Positions 1 to 6,657 of a DNA stretch of 10,284 nt are shown one piece after another. The translations under genes were made by a program, and so were the position numbers. This stretch comes from Pseudomonadota bacterium (GTDB lineage Bacteria > Pseudomonadota > Gammaproteobacteria > Xanthomonadales > Xanthomonadaceae). A model generated the notes under the pieces. It was not told the origin of the DNA, made no database searches, and saw only the letters and a list, made by a program, of their open reading frames with translations. How positions within the stretch are numbered: the stretch's first letter is position 1; each line of letters begins with the position of its first letter. The DNA lies in assembly GCA_023423605.1 (NCBI GenBank), contig JAFAFF010000248.1, positions 1-10,284 of the forward strand, written 5' to 3'.

Positions 1-280
1 CTTCCTTCTTCAGCACGCCCGCATGCCGGGTCCAATGGACCAGATCGGGCGAGGAGAAGGCATCGAACCGCACCTGTTCGGCATACGGTGCCGAGGTGGT
101 CGGGTAGATCCAGTAGCTGCCGTCGAACACCGCCGCTTCCGGGTCCGCATACCAGCCCGGCAGGATCGGGTTGCCCGACATCTGCCGGTCATCGACCGCT
201 TCTTTCGGCGGCGCTGCCATGGCGCCGAACGATACTGCCGCCGCCAGTGCCGCCGCGGCCATCTTCCTGCCGAATGCCAT
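1..280 (-). CDS. Exported GH43-type glycoside hydrolase, N-terminal part (partial)
   Basis: This is the first 93 codons of a minus-strand gene that runs off the left edge, so the C-terminal majority is missing. Residues 1-22 look like a signal peptide: a short basic start (MAFGRK), an Ala-rich hydrophobic stretch and an A-M-A-A cleavage region, so export is inferred. Residues 37-47 read NPILPGWYADP, the N-terminal blade signature of glycoside hydrolase family 43 (beta-xylosidases, arabinofuranosidases and arabinanases). In that family the Asp of this motif (here D46) is the catalytic general base. The following VFDGSYWIYPTTS and SSPDLVHWTRH also fit the family. The catalytic acid and substrate residues lie outside the window, so the exact substrate cannot be told; a plant-type pentosan is the usual target. 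The start is supported by AGGAG eight bases upstream of the ATG. Confidence 0.85.
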   Translation of the reverse strand, partial: MAFGRKMAAAALAAAVSFGAMAAPPKEAVDDRQMSGNPILPGWYADPEAAVFDGSYWIYPTTSAPYAEQVRFDAFSSPDLVHWTRHAGVLKKE

Positions 281-310
281 CCACTGCGCTCCTGTGCCAG
301 ATAGACGAGT

Positions 311-332
311 CCTGAGTTTAGATCGATTCAGG
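311..332. promoter_or_regulatory. Imperfect inverted repeat upstream of the GH43 gene
   Basis: CCTGA and TCAGG flank a 12-base spacer in the leader of the GH43 gene, about 31-52 bases ahead of its start. Over the 11-base half-sites 7 positions match. The position would suit an operator, but no regulator can be assigned and no clear sigma-70 promoter is visible beside it. It may be chance. Confidence 0.2.
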
Positions 333-367
333 TGCATGCGCATCCGACGCCGATCACGATCCGGAAC

Positions 368-787
368 TCAGGAACACTGGCTGCGGCTGACCAGCCGGGC
401 AGAGCCCGGGTCCATCAGACCGGGAACCGGGCGCCGGTCGAAATCGACATGCAGCCAATACCGCCACTTTTCTGAAAGTCGCAGCCGGCCTGCACGGCCA
501 TCATTCATGGCGGTCCAGCGTCCACCACAAGGTTCGCGGAAATCCAGCATTGCCACGAACCAGCGCGGAAAGCGGTTGCTCGTCAAGGATGAGTCGATGC
601 TGTCCAGAGCAGGCGATAGATCACACACATGGACCTTTATGGGGCCGTTGCGTCGCAAACGACCCGCCGCGAAGGGTCTTGCCGAGACGAATACGACGTT
701 GAATGACGCCCTTGCGGCAATCCGATGCAGGGCTTGAATGCATCTGGGATAGTGGCTTTCAGACCAGTCCGATGGCGGAACGCCCAT
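368..787 (-). CDS. Possible hypothetical protein, about 139 aa (weak)
   Basis: I do not recognise this ORF. In its favour, the amino-acid composition is protein-like over the middle (for example FNVVFVSARPF, RFPRWFVAMLDF, EKWRYWLHVDF), unlike the Arg/Ser/Pro-rich readings of the opposite strand. Against it, no Shine-Dalgarno sequence precedes the ATG at 787, the codon third positions are less GC-rich than in neighbouring genes, and the last ~20 residues (DPGSARLV and onward) are read through a degraded SMAG repeat. The frame stays open further upstream to 907, but that would lie antisense to the plus-strand ORF at 786. It could be a horizontally acquired or decaying gene, or simply a chance open frame. 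No signal peptide or membrane segment is evident. Confidence 0.35.
   Translation of the reverse strand: MGVPPSDWSESHYPRCIQALHRIAARASFNVVFVSARPFAAGRLRRNGPIKVHVCDLSPALDSIDSSLTSNRFPRWFVAMLDFREPCGGRWTAMNDGRAGRLRLSEKWRYWLHVDFDRRPVPGLMDPGSARLVSRSQCS
392..415 (-). repeat. Degenerate SMAG (REP-type) unit, single
   Basis: A 24-base copy of the GTAG palindrome with the core CCGGGCAGAGCCCGG, reading on the minus strand. The diagnostic GTAG end has decayed to ATGG. It lies inside the weak ORF at 368-787 and supplies part of its predicted C-terminus. A second small palindrome, GACCGG/CCGGTC with a 10-base loop, follows at 418-439. Confidence 0.7.
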
Positions 788-1604
788 GAAGCAGGTGCCC
801 ATGCTCCACGTCACCGAGGTGATGGCCTCGGAATTCGGCGTCATCACCGCAACGGTGTGGCCGCTTCCGGCAACTGGCGTCGCACCGGCGCAGGCGTTCC
901 TGGTCACTGATGTGGACGGCGGACAGTGGCGGCTGGAGTCGTGCAGCGTGCGTCAGCGGGCCGGCAGGCAACGCAACATGGCGAGGTCGCCTGCGCGCGC
1001 CGGTCGTGGCGTGGTGCGGCGCTGGGGCAGGCAGTGGACCCTGATCGTGGTCCGCAGCGGAGCATCTGCCCAGCACGCGGCTTCCTCTCCATCCGCCATG
1101 CCGGCGGAGCGGCAATTGGAGCTGCCGGTTGATGGCGCGCATCTGTCCACGGGTGGTGGAGCAGGCATGTCGCGCGTGACGTTGGTGGAAGATCCGGTAT
1201 TGGAGCGTGTCGGCAGTTGGCTGCAGCAACCGGCGGGTTTGCCGATGGCGCGGGACATCCTGGGTCAATGCTTCATGGAAGCGTGGTTGGAAAACCGCGA
1301 GCGCATCATGTACCTGCACCGGCACGCCGAACGCCTGCACGATGCGCTTGGCGGCGAGTGTGGCGAACGGGCGGGTGATGCCGAAGCGGCGGAAGTGGGG
1401 GAATGGCATCGGCTCTGCCACGTATTGCGGCAGTTGGCGGATTGCCAGTTGGTGTTGATCGGGTCGCAGGCGCAGGTCACACCGGTTGCATTGCGACGAC
1501 GGGCGTTGGGTCGGATGCTGGCGTTGTTGGCCGGTGATGCAATGCGGCTGCGCGGGGGTGCATCAGCCGGGCAGAGCCCGGCTCTACGAAACGGCGCCGG
1601 GTAG
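786..1604 (+). CDS. Hypothetical protein, 272 aa, repeat-encoded C-terminus
   Basis: I do not recognise the family. The codons are typical of the window (GC-rich third positions) and the frame is open for 272 codons, so a real gene is likely. Residues ~1-50 look like a small mixed alpha/beta segment ending QWRLESCSV. Residues ~55-125 are Arg/Ala/Ser-rich and probably disordered. Residues ~135-258 (EDPVLERVGSWLQ through RMLALLAGDAMRL) look helical, with several His and Cys residues. There is no signal peptide or obvious membrane segment. The start is uncertain: ATG 786 has only a weak GGCGGA upstream, while in-frame ATG 801 has AGGTG very close. The last ~14 residues ([13 protein letters not shown]) come from a SMAG repeat, and the TAG stop is the GTAG end of the next repeat unit. 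The gene converges with the DMT transporter gene. Confidence 0.6.
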   Translation: MKQVPMLHVTEVMASEFGVITATVWPLPATGVAPAQAFLVTDVDGGQWRLESCSVRQRAGRQRNMARSPARAGRGVVRRWGRQWTLIVVRSGASAQHAASSPSAMPAERQLELPVDGAHLSTGGGAGMSRVTLVEDPVLERVGSWLQQPAGLPMARDILGQCFMEAWLENRERIMYLHRHAERLHDALGGECGERAGDAEAAEVGEWHRLCHVLRQLADCQLVLIGSQAQVTPVALRRRALGRMLALLAGDAMRLRGGASAGQSPALRNGAG

Positions 1605-1661
1605 AGCGGGGCTCTGCCCCGCTGCGCGTTGAAGCATCAGCCGGGTAGAGCCCGGCTCTAC
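1564..1661. repeat. SMAG repeat cluster, three units, between convergent genes
   Basis: Three GTAG palindromes lie at 1564-1587 (minus, CCGGGC type), 1601-1624 (plus, CGGGGC type) and 1638-1661 (minus, CCGGG with a TAGA loop). They fill the gap between the hypothetical gene ending at 1604 and the transporter gene ending at 1658, and they intrude into both: the second unit gives the TAG stop of the plus-strand gene and the third gives the TAG stop of the minus-strand gene. In RNA each unit folds to a GC-rich hairpin, so together they probably act as a bidirectional transcription end or mRNA 3' stabiliser. No U-tract follows, so they are not classical intrinsic terminators. Confidence 0.9.
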
Positions 1662-2581
1662 TCGCCGGGTTTGGCGGCGGCGGTGGGGGCTTCGCTGGCG
1701 GCGCGGCGGGACAGCATGGCTTCACGGTGCGCGATGTAGGCGTTGGAACCCAGGATGATCAGCGCGCCGACAACGGTCCAGCGGTCCAGCGCTTCGCCAA
1801 ACAGCAGCCAGGCGAACACGCTCACCAGCGGCAGCTGGATGAAACTGATCGGCGTCAGCGCGGACACCTCGCCCAGCCGCAGCGCACGCGTCCATAGCAG
1901 TTGCCCCAACGTCCCCATCACCCCGGTGGCTACCAGCCACAGCCAGGCGATACCGCTCGGCCATACCCACACGAACAACGCCGGCACCAGCGACAGCGGC
2001 ACCCAGAATACATACGTGTAGAACACCACGGTGTCGGCGCTGTCCACGCGCGTGAGCTGCTTGATCTGGATGGCCACCAGCGAACTCAACACCGCCGCGG
2101 CCACCGCCACCAGGCTGCCCGGCGTGAATCCGGACGCACCGGGACGCACGATCACCAGCACGCCGATGAAGCCGATCACCACGGCCGCCCAGCGGCGCGC
2201 ACGCACTGTCTCGCCCAGCCACAGCACCGCGGCGATGGTCACGAACAACGGGGTGGAATAGGACAGCGAAACCGCCTGCGCCATCGGCAGATGGCCCAGC
2301 GCCCAGAAACCACACAGCATCGAAGCCAGCCCGATGGCACTGCGCAGCAGGTAGCGCGGCAGCTGCTGCGTCTTCAGCGGCGCGCGTCCCGGGCGCAGCA
2401 GCATGGGCAGCAAGGCCAGCAAGCCGAACGCATTACGGAAGAAGGCAACCTCCGGCGTGGGCACGTACTCGGTGGCGTAGCGGATGGCCAGCGCCATCAT
2501 GCCGAAGGCCAGCGTGCTGCCCAGCATCAGCCACGCCGCCCGCATCGACGGTGCACTGGGGATTGCCGTGGCGGGGGTCAC
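1658..2581 (-). CDS. EamA/DMT-superfamily transporter
   Basis: A polytopic inner-membrane protein of about 307 aa with roughly ten hydrophobic helices, arranged as two EamA-type halves of five. The first half runs from about [19 protein letters not shown] to [12 protein letters not shown], the second from [17 protein letters not shown] to [29 protein letters not shown] in TM2 and the GETV and GEAL pieces before the last helix of each half are typical of drug/metabolite transporter family members. The substrate cannot be read from sequence. No ATG is available at the 5' end: two GTG codons lie at 2584 and 2581. I chose 2581 because GTGA there overlaps the murB stop by four bases, a common arrangement for translational coupling. 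An in-frame ATG twelve codons downstream is the alternative. It is last in the pyrD-murB gene string, and its stop codon is formed by a SMAG repeat. Confidence 0.88.
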   Translation of the reverse strand: MTPATAIPSAPSMRAAWLMLGSTLAFGMMALAIRYATEYVPTPEVAFFRNAFGLLALLPMLLRPGRAPLKTQQLPRYLLRSAIGLASMLCGFWALGHLPMAQAVSLSYSTPLFVTIAAVLWLGETVRARRWAAVVIGFIGVLVIVRPGASGFTPGSLVAVAAAVLSSLVAIQIKQLTRVDSADTVVFYTYVFWVPLSLVPALFVWVWPSGIAWLWLVATGVMGTLGQLLWTRALRLGEVSALTPISFIQLPLVSVFAWLLFGEALDRWTVVGALIILGSNAYIAHREAMLSRRAASEAPTAAAKPGE

Positions 2582-3621
2582 CACTGCGCGCCGATCAGCC
2601 GTGGCTCGGGCTCGATGGCCACCGCGAATTTCTCCAGCACCGAAGCGGAAATGCGCCGTGCCAGGTCCAGCAGCTCGGCGCCGGTGGCAGTGCCATGGTT
2701 CACCAGCACCAACGCGTGGCTGGGCGCCACGCCGGCATCACCTTCGCGGAAACCCTTCCAGCCGCACTGCTCGATCATCCACGCGGCGGATACCTTGCGC
2801 AGGTCATCGCTGTCGGCAGGAAACACCGGCAGTTCCGGGAAGCGCTGCTGCAGCACGTCCACCTGGTCGAGCGTCAGGATGGGATTCTTGAAGAAACTGC
2901 CGGCATTGCCCAGCGCATCCGGATCCGGCAATTTGCGCCGGCGCAGCGCGATCACCGCGTTGGCCACGTCCACCGCCGTGGGCAGCTCCACGCCCTGCGC
3001 TTCCAGTTCCTCGCGTATACCGGCGTAATCCATGCGCAGCTCATGCAGCAACGGCAGCCGCAGTTCGATGGCGGTGATCAGGTAACGGTCCGGCTGCTGC
3101 TTGAAGACGCTGTCCCGGTACGCGAACGCGCACTGCTCGTTGTCCAGCCGCACCCAATCGTTTTCGTGGCGGTCCCACGCTTCCACCGTCTGTATGAACT
3201 CGCCTATCTGCACGCCATACGCACCGATGTTCTGGATCGGCGCGGCGCCGGCGGTGCCGGGAATCCAGGCCAGGTTCTCCAGCCCGGAAAGACCCTGCCG
3301 CAGCGACCAGGCCACCAGCCCATGCCAGTTCGCACCGGCACCGGCACGCACGATGGCATGGTCGGCGCGGTGTTCCAGGATGGTCACCTCGCGGTTGGTG
3401 AACACCAGCACCGTGCCCGGCACGTCATCCACCAGCAGCACGTTGCTGCCGCTGCCCAGTACCAGCAGCGGCCCACCGGTGCGTTCCAGCAGCGCCAGGG
3501 CATCGGGCAGGGCGGCCGCGGCATGCAGCTCCAGCAGGCGTTCGGCACGCGCCTGCACATGGAAGGTGTTGAGTTCGCGCAGCGACGCGTTTTCGGAAAG
3601 GCTCCAGGCCATGGCGGACAT
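2578..3621 (-). CDS. murB: UDP-N-acetylenolpyruvoylglucosamine reductase (MurB)
   Basis: MurB is a cytoplasmic FAD enzyme that uses NADPH to reduce UDP-GlcNAc-enolpyruvate to UDP-MurNAc, the second committed step of peptidoglycan precursor synthesis. The 347-aa product is close to the E. coli type I enzyme (342 aa). An FAD-binding region carries LGSGSN (residues 55-60) and [17 protein letters not shown] (120-136). The family's catalytic residues are present: R169 in AYRDSVFK, S242 in NAGSFFKNP (the proton donor) and E339 in EPEPRLIG, matching E. coli R159, S229 and E325. The frame extends to 3729, but the start at 3621 is clear: it is preceded by GGGAGG at good spacing and overlaps the pyrD stop by one base (TGATG). 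The upstream extension would be Pro/Arg-rich antisense-like sequence inside pyrD. The 3' end overlaps the transporter start. Confidence 0.97.
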   Translation of the reverse strand: MSAMAWSLSENASLRELNTFHVQARAERLLELHAAAALPDALALLERTGGPLLVLGSGSNVLLVDDVPGTVLVFTNREVTILEHRADHAIVRAGAGANWHGLVAWSLRQGLSGLENLAWIPGTAGAAPIQNIGAYGVQIGEFIQTVEAWDRHENDWVRLDNEQCAFAYRDSVFKQQPDRYLITAIELRLPLLHELRMDYAGIREELEAQGVELPTAVDVANAVIALRRRKLPDPDALGNAGSFFKNPILTLDQVDVLQQRFPELPVFPADSDDLRKVSAAWMIEQCGWKGFREGDAGVAPSHALVLVNHGTATGAELLDLARRISASVLEKFAVAIEPEPRLIGAQW

Positions 3622-4676
3622 CACAGGCCTCCCACCGCGCCACGGCTCGGCGCTTCGCGGCGGCGGCGGATGGCCTCCACGCATTCGGATACCAGTACCG
3701 GCCCGCGGAACACCAGCCCGCTGTAGCACTGCACCAGCGCCGCGCCGGCCGCCATCTTGGCCACCGCATCGGCACCGGAAACGATGCCACCCACGCCCAC
3801 CAGCGGCATGCTTTCGGGCAAGCGCGCACGCAGCCGGCGCAGCACCAGGGTGGACTGCTGCAGCAGCGGCGCACCGGACAGCCCGCCGGCTTCGTTGGCC
3901 AGCCGGTCACCGGCAATGGCGCTGCGGTCGATGGTGGTATTGGTGGCGATCACCCCGTCCACCTGCACTTCGGCCAGCACCCGCGCGGCCGCATCGATGT
4001 CGCGTTCGTTGAGGTCCGGCGCCACCTTCACCAGCATCGGCACGCGGCGACCATGCTGGCCGCTCAGCTGTTCCTGGCGCTCGCGCAGCCCGCCGATCAG
4101 CTGGCGCAGCGCGTTTTCTTCCTGCAGTTCGCGCAGGCCGGCGGTATTGGGCGATGAGATGTTGACGGTGATGTAATCGGCCAGCGGATAGACCTTGTCC
4201 AGGCAGGCCAGATAATCATCCAGCGCCTGCTCGTTGGGCGTGTCCTTGTTCTTGCCGATGTTGATGCCCAGCACGCCGCGACGGTTGCGTGCGCGCTCCA
4301 CGTTGCGCACCAGCGTATCCACGCCGTCGTTGTTGAAGCCCATGCGGTTGATGATGGCGCGGTGCGCCGGCAGCCGGAACAGGCGCGGCTTCGGGTTGCC
4401 GGACTGCGGCCGCGGCGTGATGGTGCCGATCTCCACCGAACCAAACCCCAGCGCGAACAGCGCGTCGATGTGTTCGCCATTCTTGTCCAGCCCGGCGGCC
4501 AGGCCGACCGGATTGGGAAACTGCAGGCCGAACACGGTAGTGGGCAGCGGCGCGGTGCGCGGTACCAGCAGCGGCGTGGTGCCCATGCGGTAGGCGGTAT
4601 CCAGCGCCGCCAGGCCCATGCCATGGGCGCGTTCGGCATCCAGCGAAAAGAGGAAGGGGCGTGCAAGCGAGTACAT
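3621..4676 (-). CDS. pyrD: Dihydroorotate dehydrogenase, quinone-dependent (class 2)
   Basis: PyrD oxidises dihydroorotate to orotate in de novo pyrimidine synthesis and passes electrons through FMN to the membrane quinone pool. The 351-aa protein has the N-terminal helical extension of class 2 enzymes ([19 protein letters not shown]), which docks to the inner membrane. The FMN barrel follows: [14 protein letters not shown] (55-68), [13 protein letters not shown] (79-91), NRMGFNNDG (110-118), and [11 protein letters not shown] (172-182) with S175, the catalytic base of class 2 enzymes (class 1 uses Cys). Further motifs are KVAPDL (217-222), ATNTT (244-248), and [11 protein letters not shown] with YSGLVFRGP near the C-terminus. 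The start at 4676 aligns with the family N-terminus, although its Shine-Dalgarno is poor. It sits seven bases after the methyltransferase stop, suggesting coupled translation, and its stop overlaps the murB start. Confidence 0.97.
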   Translation of the reverse strand: MYSLARPFLFSLDAERAHGMGLAALDTAYRMGTTPLLVPRTAPLPTTVFGLQFPNPVGLAAGLDKNGEHIDALFALGFGSVEIGTITPRPQSGNPKPRLFRLPAHRAIINRMGFNNDGVDTLVRNVERARNRRGVLGINIGKNKDTPNEQALDDYLACLDKVYPLADYITVNISSPNTAGLRELQEENALRQLIGGLRERQEQLSGQHGRRVPMLVKVAPDLNERDIDAAARVLAEVQVDGVIATNTTIDRSAIAGDRLANEAGGLSGAPLLQQSTLVLRRLRARLPESMPLVGVGGIVSGADAVAKMAAGAALVQCYSGLVFRGPVLVSECVEAIRRRREAPSRGAVGGL

Positions 4677-4683
4677 GGGCAGA

Positions 4684-5454
4684 TCAGTCCAGCGTGCCAA
4701 GGAAGGCACGGGTTTGGTATTCAAAGGCGACCCGGCCATCGATGGCGTGGGTATCGAACAGTGCGCGCAGCGCGGCCAGCATCGGTTCGTGCTTCGGCTG
4801 GCCGGCGACCGGCGCATACGAGGAGGACAGCAGGCGGCCGCGCAGTGCATCGAAATCCAGCATCTGCACGTTCGGGAAATGACCGATGGCCTGCAGGCCA
4901 CCGGCGAACCAGTCGCGCATCTGCGCATCATCCTGGTAACGCTCGGCCACCGCGCTGTAATCGGTGCCGAAATCCAGCAGCAGCTGTTCGTAGCCACGCA
5001 GGAACGGCGAGGCATCCAGCAGGCGTGAGTTCCAGTACACCAGCACGTGGCCACCCGGCACCAGGATGCGCTTCCATTCGCGGCGCACGGCAGCGGTGTC
5101 GAACCAGTGGAAGGCCTGTGCCGCGCTGACCAGGTCCACGCTGGCATCGGCCAGGCCGGTGGCTTCGGCGGTGCCATCCACGGCGCGGAAGGCCGGGTAA
5201 TCGCCTGCCAGCCACTGTTCGGCGGCCGCGCGCATGTCGGCATTGGGTTCCACTGCGGTCAGCGGGTGCCCGGCGGCCAGCAGGAACTGGCTGGAAATGC
5301 CGGTGCCGGCGCCGATATCGGCTACCCGCGCACCACGCGCCACCTGCTGTTCGTCGTGCAGCCACTGCAGCAGCGCGGGCGGATAACCGGGCCGGTAGCG
5401 CACGTAATCCTGCACCCGGTTGGAAAAGCGTGCGGCCGAATCCGGGGTGCTCAT
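4684..5454 (-). CDS. Class I SAM-dependent methyltransferase
   Basis: A predicted cytoplasmic methyltransferase of 256 aa with a Rossmann-type SAM-binding core. Motif I is VADIGAGTG (residues 44-52), the acidic end of strand 2 is AVEPNADM (67-74), motif II lies around [15 protein letters not shown] (105-119), and the post-motif segment [15 protein letters not shown] (127-141) is typical of the Methyltransf_11 group. The N-terminus ([16 protein letters not shown]) resembles small-molecule methyltransferases related to trans-aconitate methyltransferase, but the acceptor cannot be identified. The start at 5454 is supported by GAGGTG just upstream, which overlaps the stop of the preceding gene; the gap is seven bases. 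It lies directly ahead of pyrD. No evidence links its chemistry to pyrimidine synthesis. Confidence 0.88.
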   Translation of the reverse strand: MSTPDSAARFSNRVQDYVRYRPGYPPALLQWLHDEQQVARGARVADIGAGTGISSQFLLAAGHPLTAVEPNADMRAAAEQWLAGDYPAFRAVDGTAEATGLADASVDLVSAAQAFHWFDTAAVRREWKRILVPGGHVLVYWNSRLLDASPFLRGYEQLLLDFGTDYSAVAERYQDDAQMRDWFAGGLQAIGHFPNVQMLDFDALRGRLLSSSYAPVAGQPKHEPMLAALRALFDTHAIDGRVAFEYQTRAFLGTLD

Positions 5455-5461
5455 GCGCACC

Positions 5462-5746
5462 TCACGATGCCACGTGGGCCAGCCAGGCCAGGCCACCGAA
5501 GAAGACGATGATGGTGCCGACGGCGAGGATCGCGACCACCACGTTCGTCCAGCCCAGTATCAAGCCGGCTACCGCCAGGCCGTCGCCCTCCAGTTCGAGC
5601 GGCCGGCGGCGGATCTCGGAGCGGGCCATGTGCCCGGTGATGATGGCGACCAGGCTGCCGACCACCGGCAGGATGGTCCAGCTGCTGATGCCCATGACCA
5701 GGCTGACGATGGCCAGGCCACTGGTGTGACGGCTCGGTATGCTCAT
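5462..5746 (-). CDS. Small membrane protein, DUF4190-type
   Basis: A 94-aa protein with two hydrophobic segments. The first (SGLAIVSLVMGISSW through VVGSLVAIITGHMA) resembles the DUF4190 pattern, in which a helix pair is followed by GH-AR-EIRR and then a second helix after GDGLAVAGLILGW. The final ~25 residues (VVVAILAVGTIIVFFGGLAWL) are strongly hydrophobic. Members are inner-membrane proteins of unknown function, often encoded near unrelated genes. AGGGAGA precedes the ATG at 5746 at normal spacing. The methyltransferase gene starts seven bases after its stop, so the two are probably cotranscribed. Confidence 0.85.
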   Translation of the reverse strand: MSIPSRHTSGLAIVSLVMGISSWTILPVVGSLVAIITGHMARSEIRRRPLELEGDGLAVAGLILGWTNVVVAILAVGTIIVFFGGLAWLAHVAS

Positions 5747-5792
5747 GCGGGATCTCCCTGATGACCGCCCCATGATAGAGGCTGTGCCCCGG

Positions 5793-6551
5793 TTAGCCCA
5801 TCAGTACCTGGCCGCCATCGACGTTGAGTACCTGGCCGGTGATCCAGCGGGCCAGCGGCGAACACAGGAACAGCGCGGCATCGGCGACGTCCTGCGGTTG
5901 CCCGAAGCGACCGAACGGAATCTTCGCCAGGGTGCCGTGGTAAAGCGCGGGATCTTCGGTACGGCGACGGTCCCACAGGCCATCGGTGAAGTCGATGGAC
6001 CCCGGCGCGATGGCGTTGACCCGGATGCGATGCGGCGCCAGAGCCAGCGCCTGGCTGGTGGTGTAGTGCGAAAGCGCGGCCTTCGCTGCGGCATACGGCG
6101 CGCCGCCCGGGCGCGGCTGTTGCGCGGCGATGGACGAAAGGTTGAGGATGCAGGCATCGTGCGACGCCTGCAGCCAAGGCAGGGCGAGGCGGGAGGCGCG
6201 CACCGCCGCCATCAGGTCGATCTGCAGGCTGGCTGCCCAGCCGTCCTCGTCGTCGGCCATGCCGTAGCCGGTGGCATTGTTGACCAGCACGTCGATGCCG
6301 CCGACGGCCGCGGTAGCGGCATGCAGCCAGGCATGGATCTGGTCGAGATCGGAGAGATCGGCAACGGTGGTATGCAGGGGCGTGCCCTGTGCCTCGGCAT
6401 CCGCGCGCAGCGTGGCCAGACCGGTTTCGCCGCGCGCACAGACCGCCACCGCGGCGCCCGCGCGGGCGAAGGCCAGCGCCATGCAGCGGCCGATTCCCCT
6501 GGAACCACCGGCAATGAGGACACGACGGCCGCTGAAATCGAAAGCGTTCAT
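5793..6551 (-). CDS. SDR-family NAD(P)-dependent oxidoreductase
   Basis: A classical short-chain dehydrogenase of 252 aa, the usual length for the family. The nucleotide-binding loop is AGGSRGIG (14-21), with Ala replacing the more common Thr of TGxxxGIG. ADLSD (64-68) contacts the adenine and NNATG (91-95) replaces NNAG. The catalytic residues are S140 (NLSSIAAQ), Y153 and K157 (YAAAK). IAPGSIDFTD (181-190) and the C-terminal GRFGQPQDVADAALFLCSP and ITGQVLNVDGGQ complete the fold. Arg following the loop Ser is compatible with NADP(H) preference, which is inferred. The substrate is unknown. The start at 6551 has AGGG nine bases upstream; the frame continues upstream only through repeat sequence. 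It precedes the DUF4190 gene by 46 bases and may be the first gene of the pyrD-murB transcript. Confidence 0.93.
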   Translation of the reverse strand: MNAFDFSGRRVLIAGGSRGIGRCMALAFARAGAAVAVCARGETGLATLRADAEAQGTPLHTTVADLSDLDQIHAWLHAATAAVGGIDVLVNNATGYGMADDEDGWAASLQIDLMAAVRASRLALPWLQASHDACILNLSSIAAQQPRPGGAPYAAAKAALSHYTTSQALALAPHRIRVNAIAPGSIDFTDGLWDRRRTEDPALYHGTLAKIPFGRFGQPQDVADAALFLCSPLARWITGQVLNVDGGQVLMG

Positions 6552-6565
6552 GACATATCGCCCTG

Positions 6566-6656
6566 GTAGAGCCGGGCTCTGCCCGGCTGCCTGAAGTGGA
6601 GCGGGGCTCTGCCCCGCTGCGCGGTGCGCCATCAGCCGGGCAGAGCCCGGCTCTAC
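6566..6656. repeat. SMAG repeat cluster, three units, between the aldehyde dehydrogenase and SDR genes
   Basis: The units are at 6566-6589 (plus, CCGGGC type), 6596-6619 (plus, CGGGGC type, with GTGG instead of GTAG) and 6633-6656 (minus, CCGGGC type). They fill nearly all of the 106-base gap between the aldehyde dehydrogenase stop (6658) and the SDR start (6551). The last GTAG begins two bases after the aldehyde dehydrogenase stop. The hairpins would sit in the 3' end of that mRNA and only 14 bases before the SDR start codon. Confidence 0.92.
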
Positions 6657-6657
6657 G

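Noticed and set aside
759..1421. A 220-codon minus-strand frame opposite the hypothetical gene at 786-1604
   Set aside because: The reading is His/Arg/Pro-rich and antisense-like, while the plus-strand frame has normal codon use and a structured helical region.
2551..3726. A 391-codon plus-strand open frame antisense to murB
   Set aside because: The translation is His/Gln/Arg/Gly-rich with no family motif, as expected of a frame opposite a high-GC gene. The opposite strand is unmistakably MurB.
3622..3729. N-terminal extension of MurB to 3729
   Set aside because: It is Arg/Pro-rich sequence lying in another frame of pyrD. The MurB start at 3621 has a strong ribosome site and the expected length.
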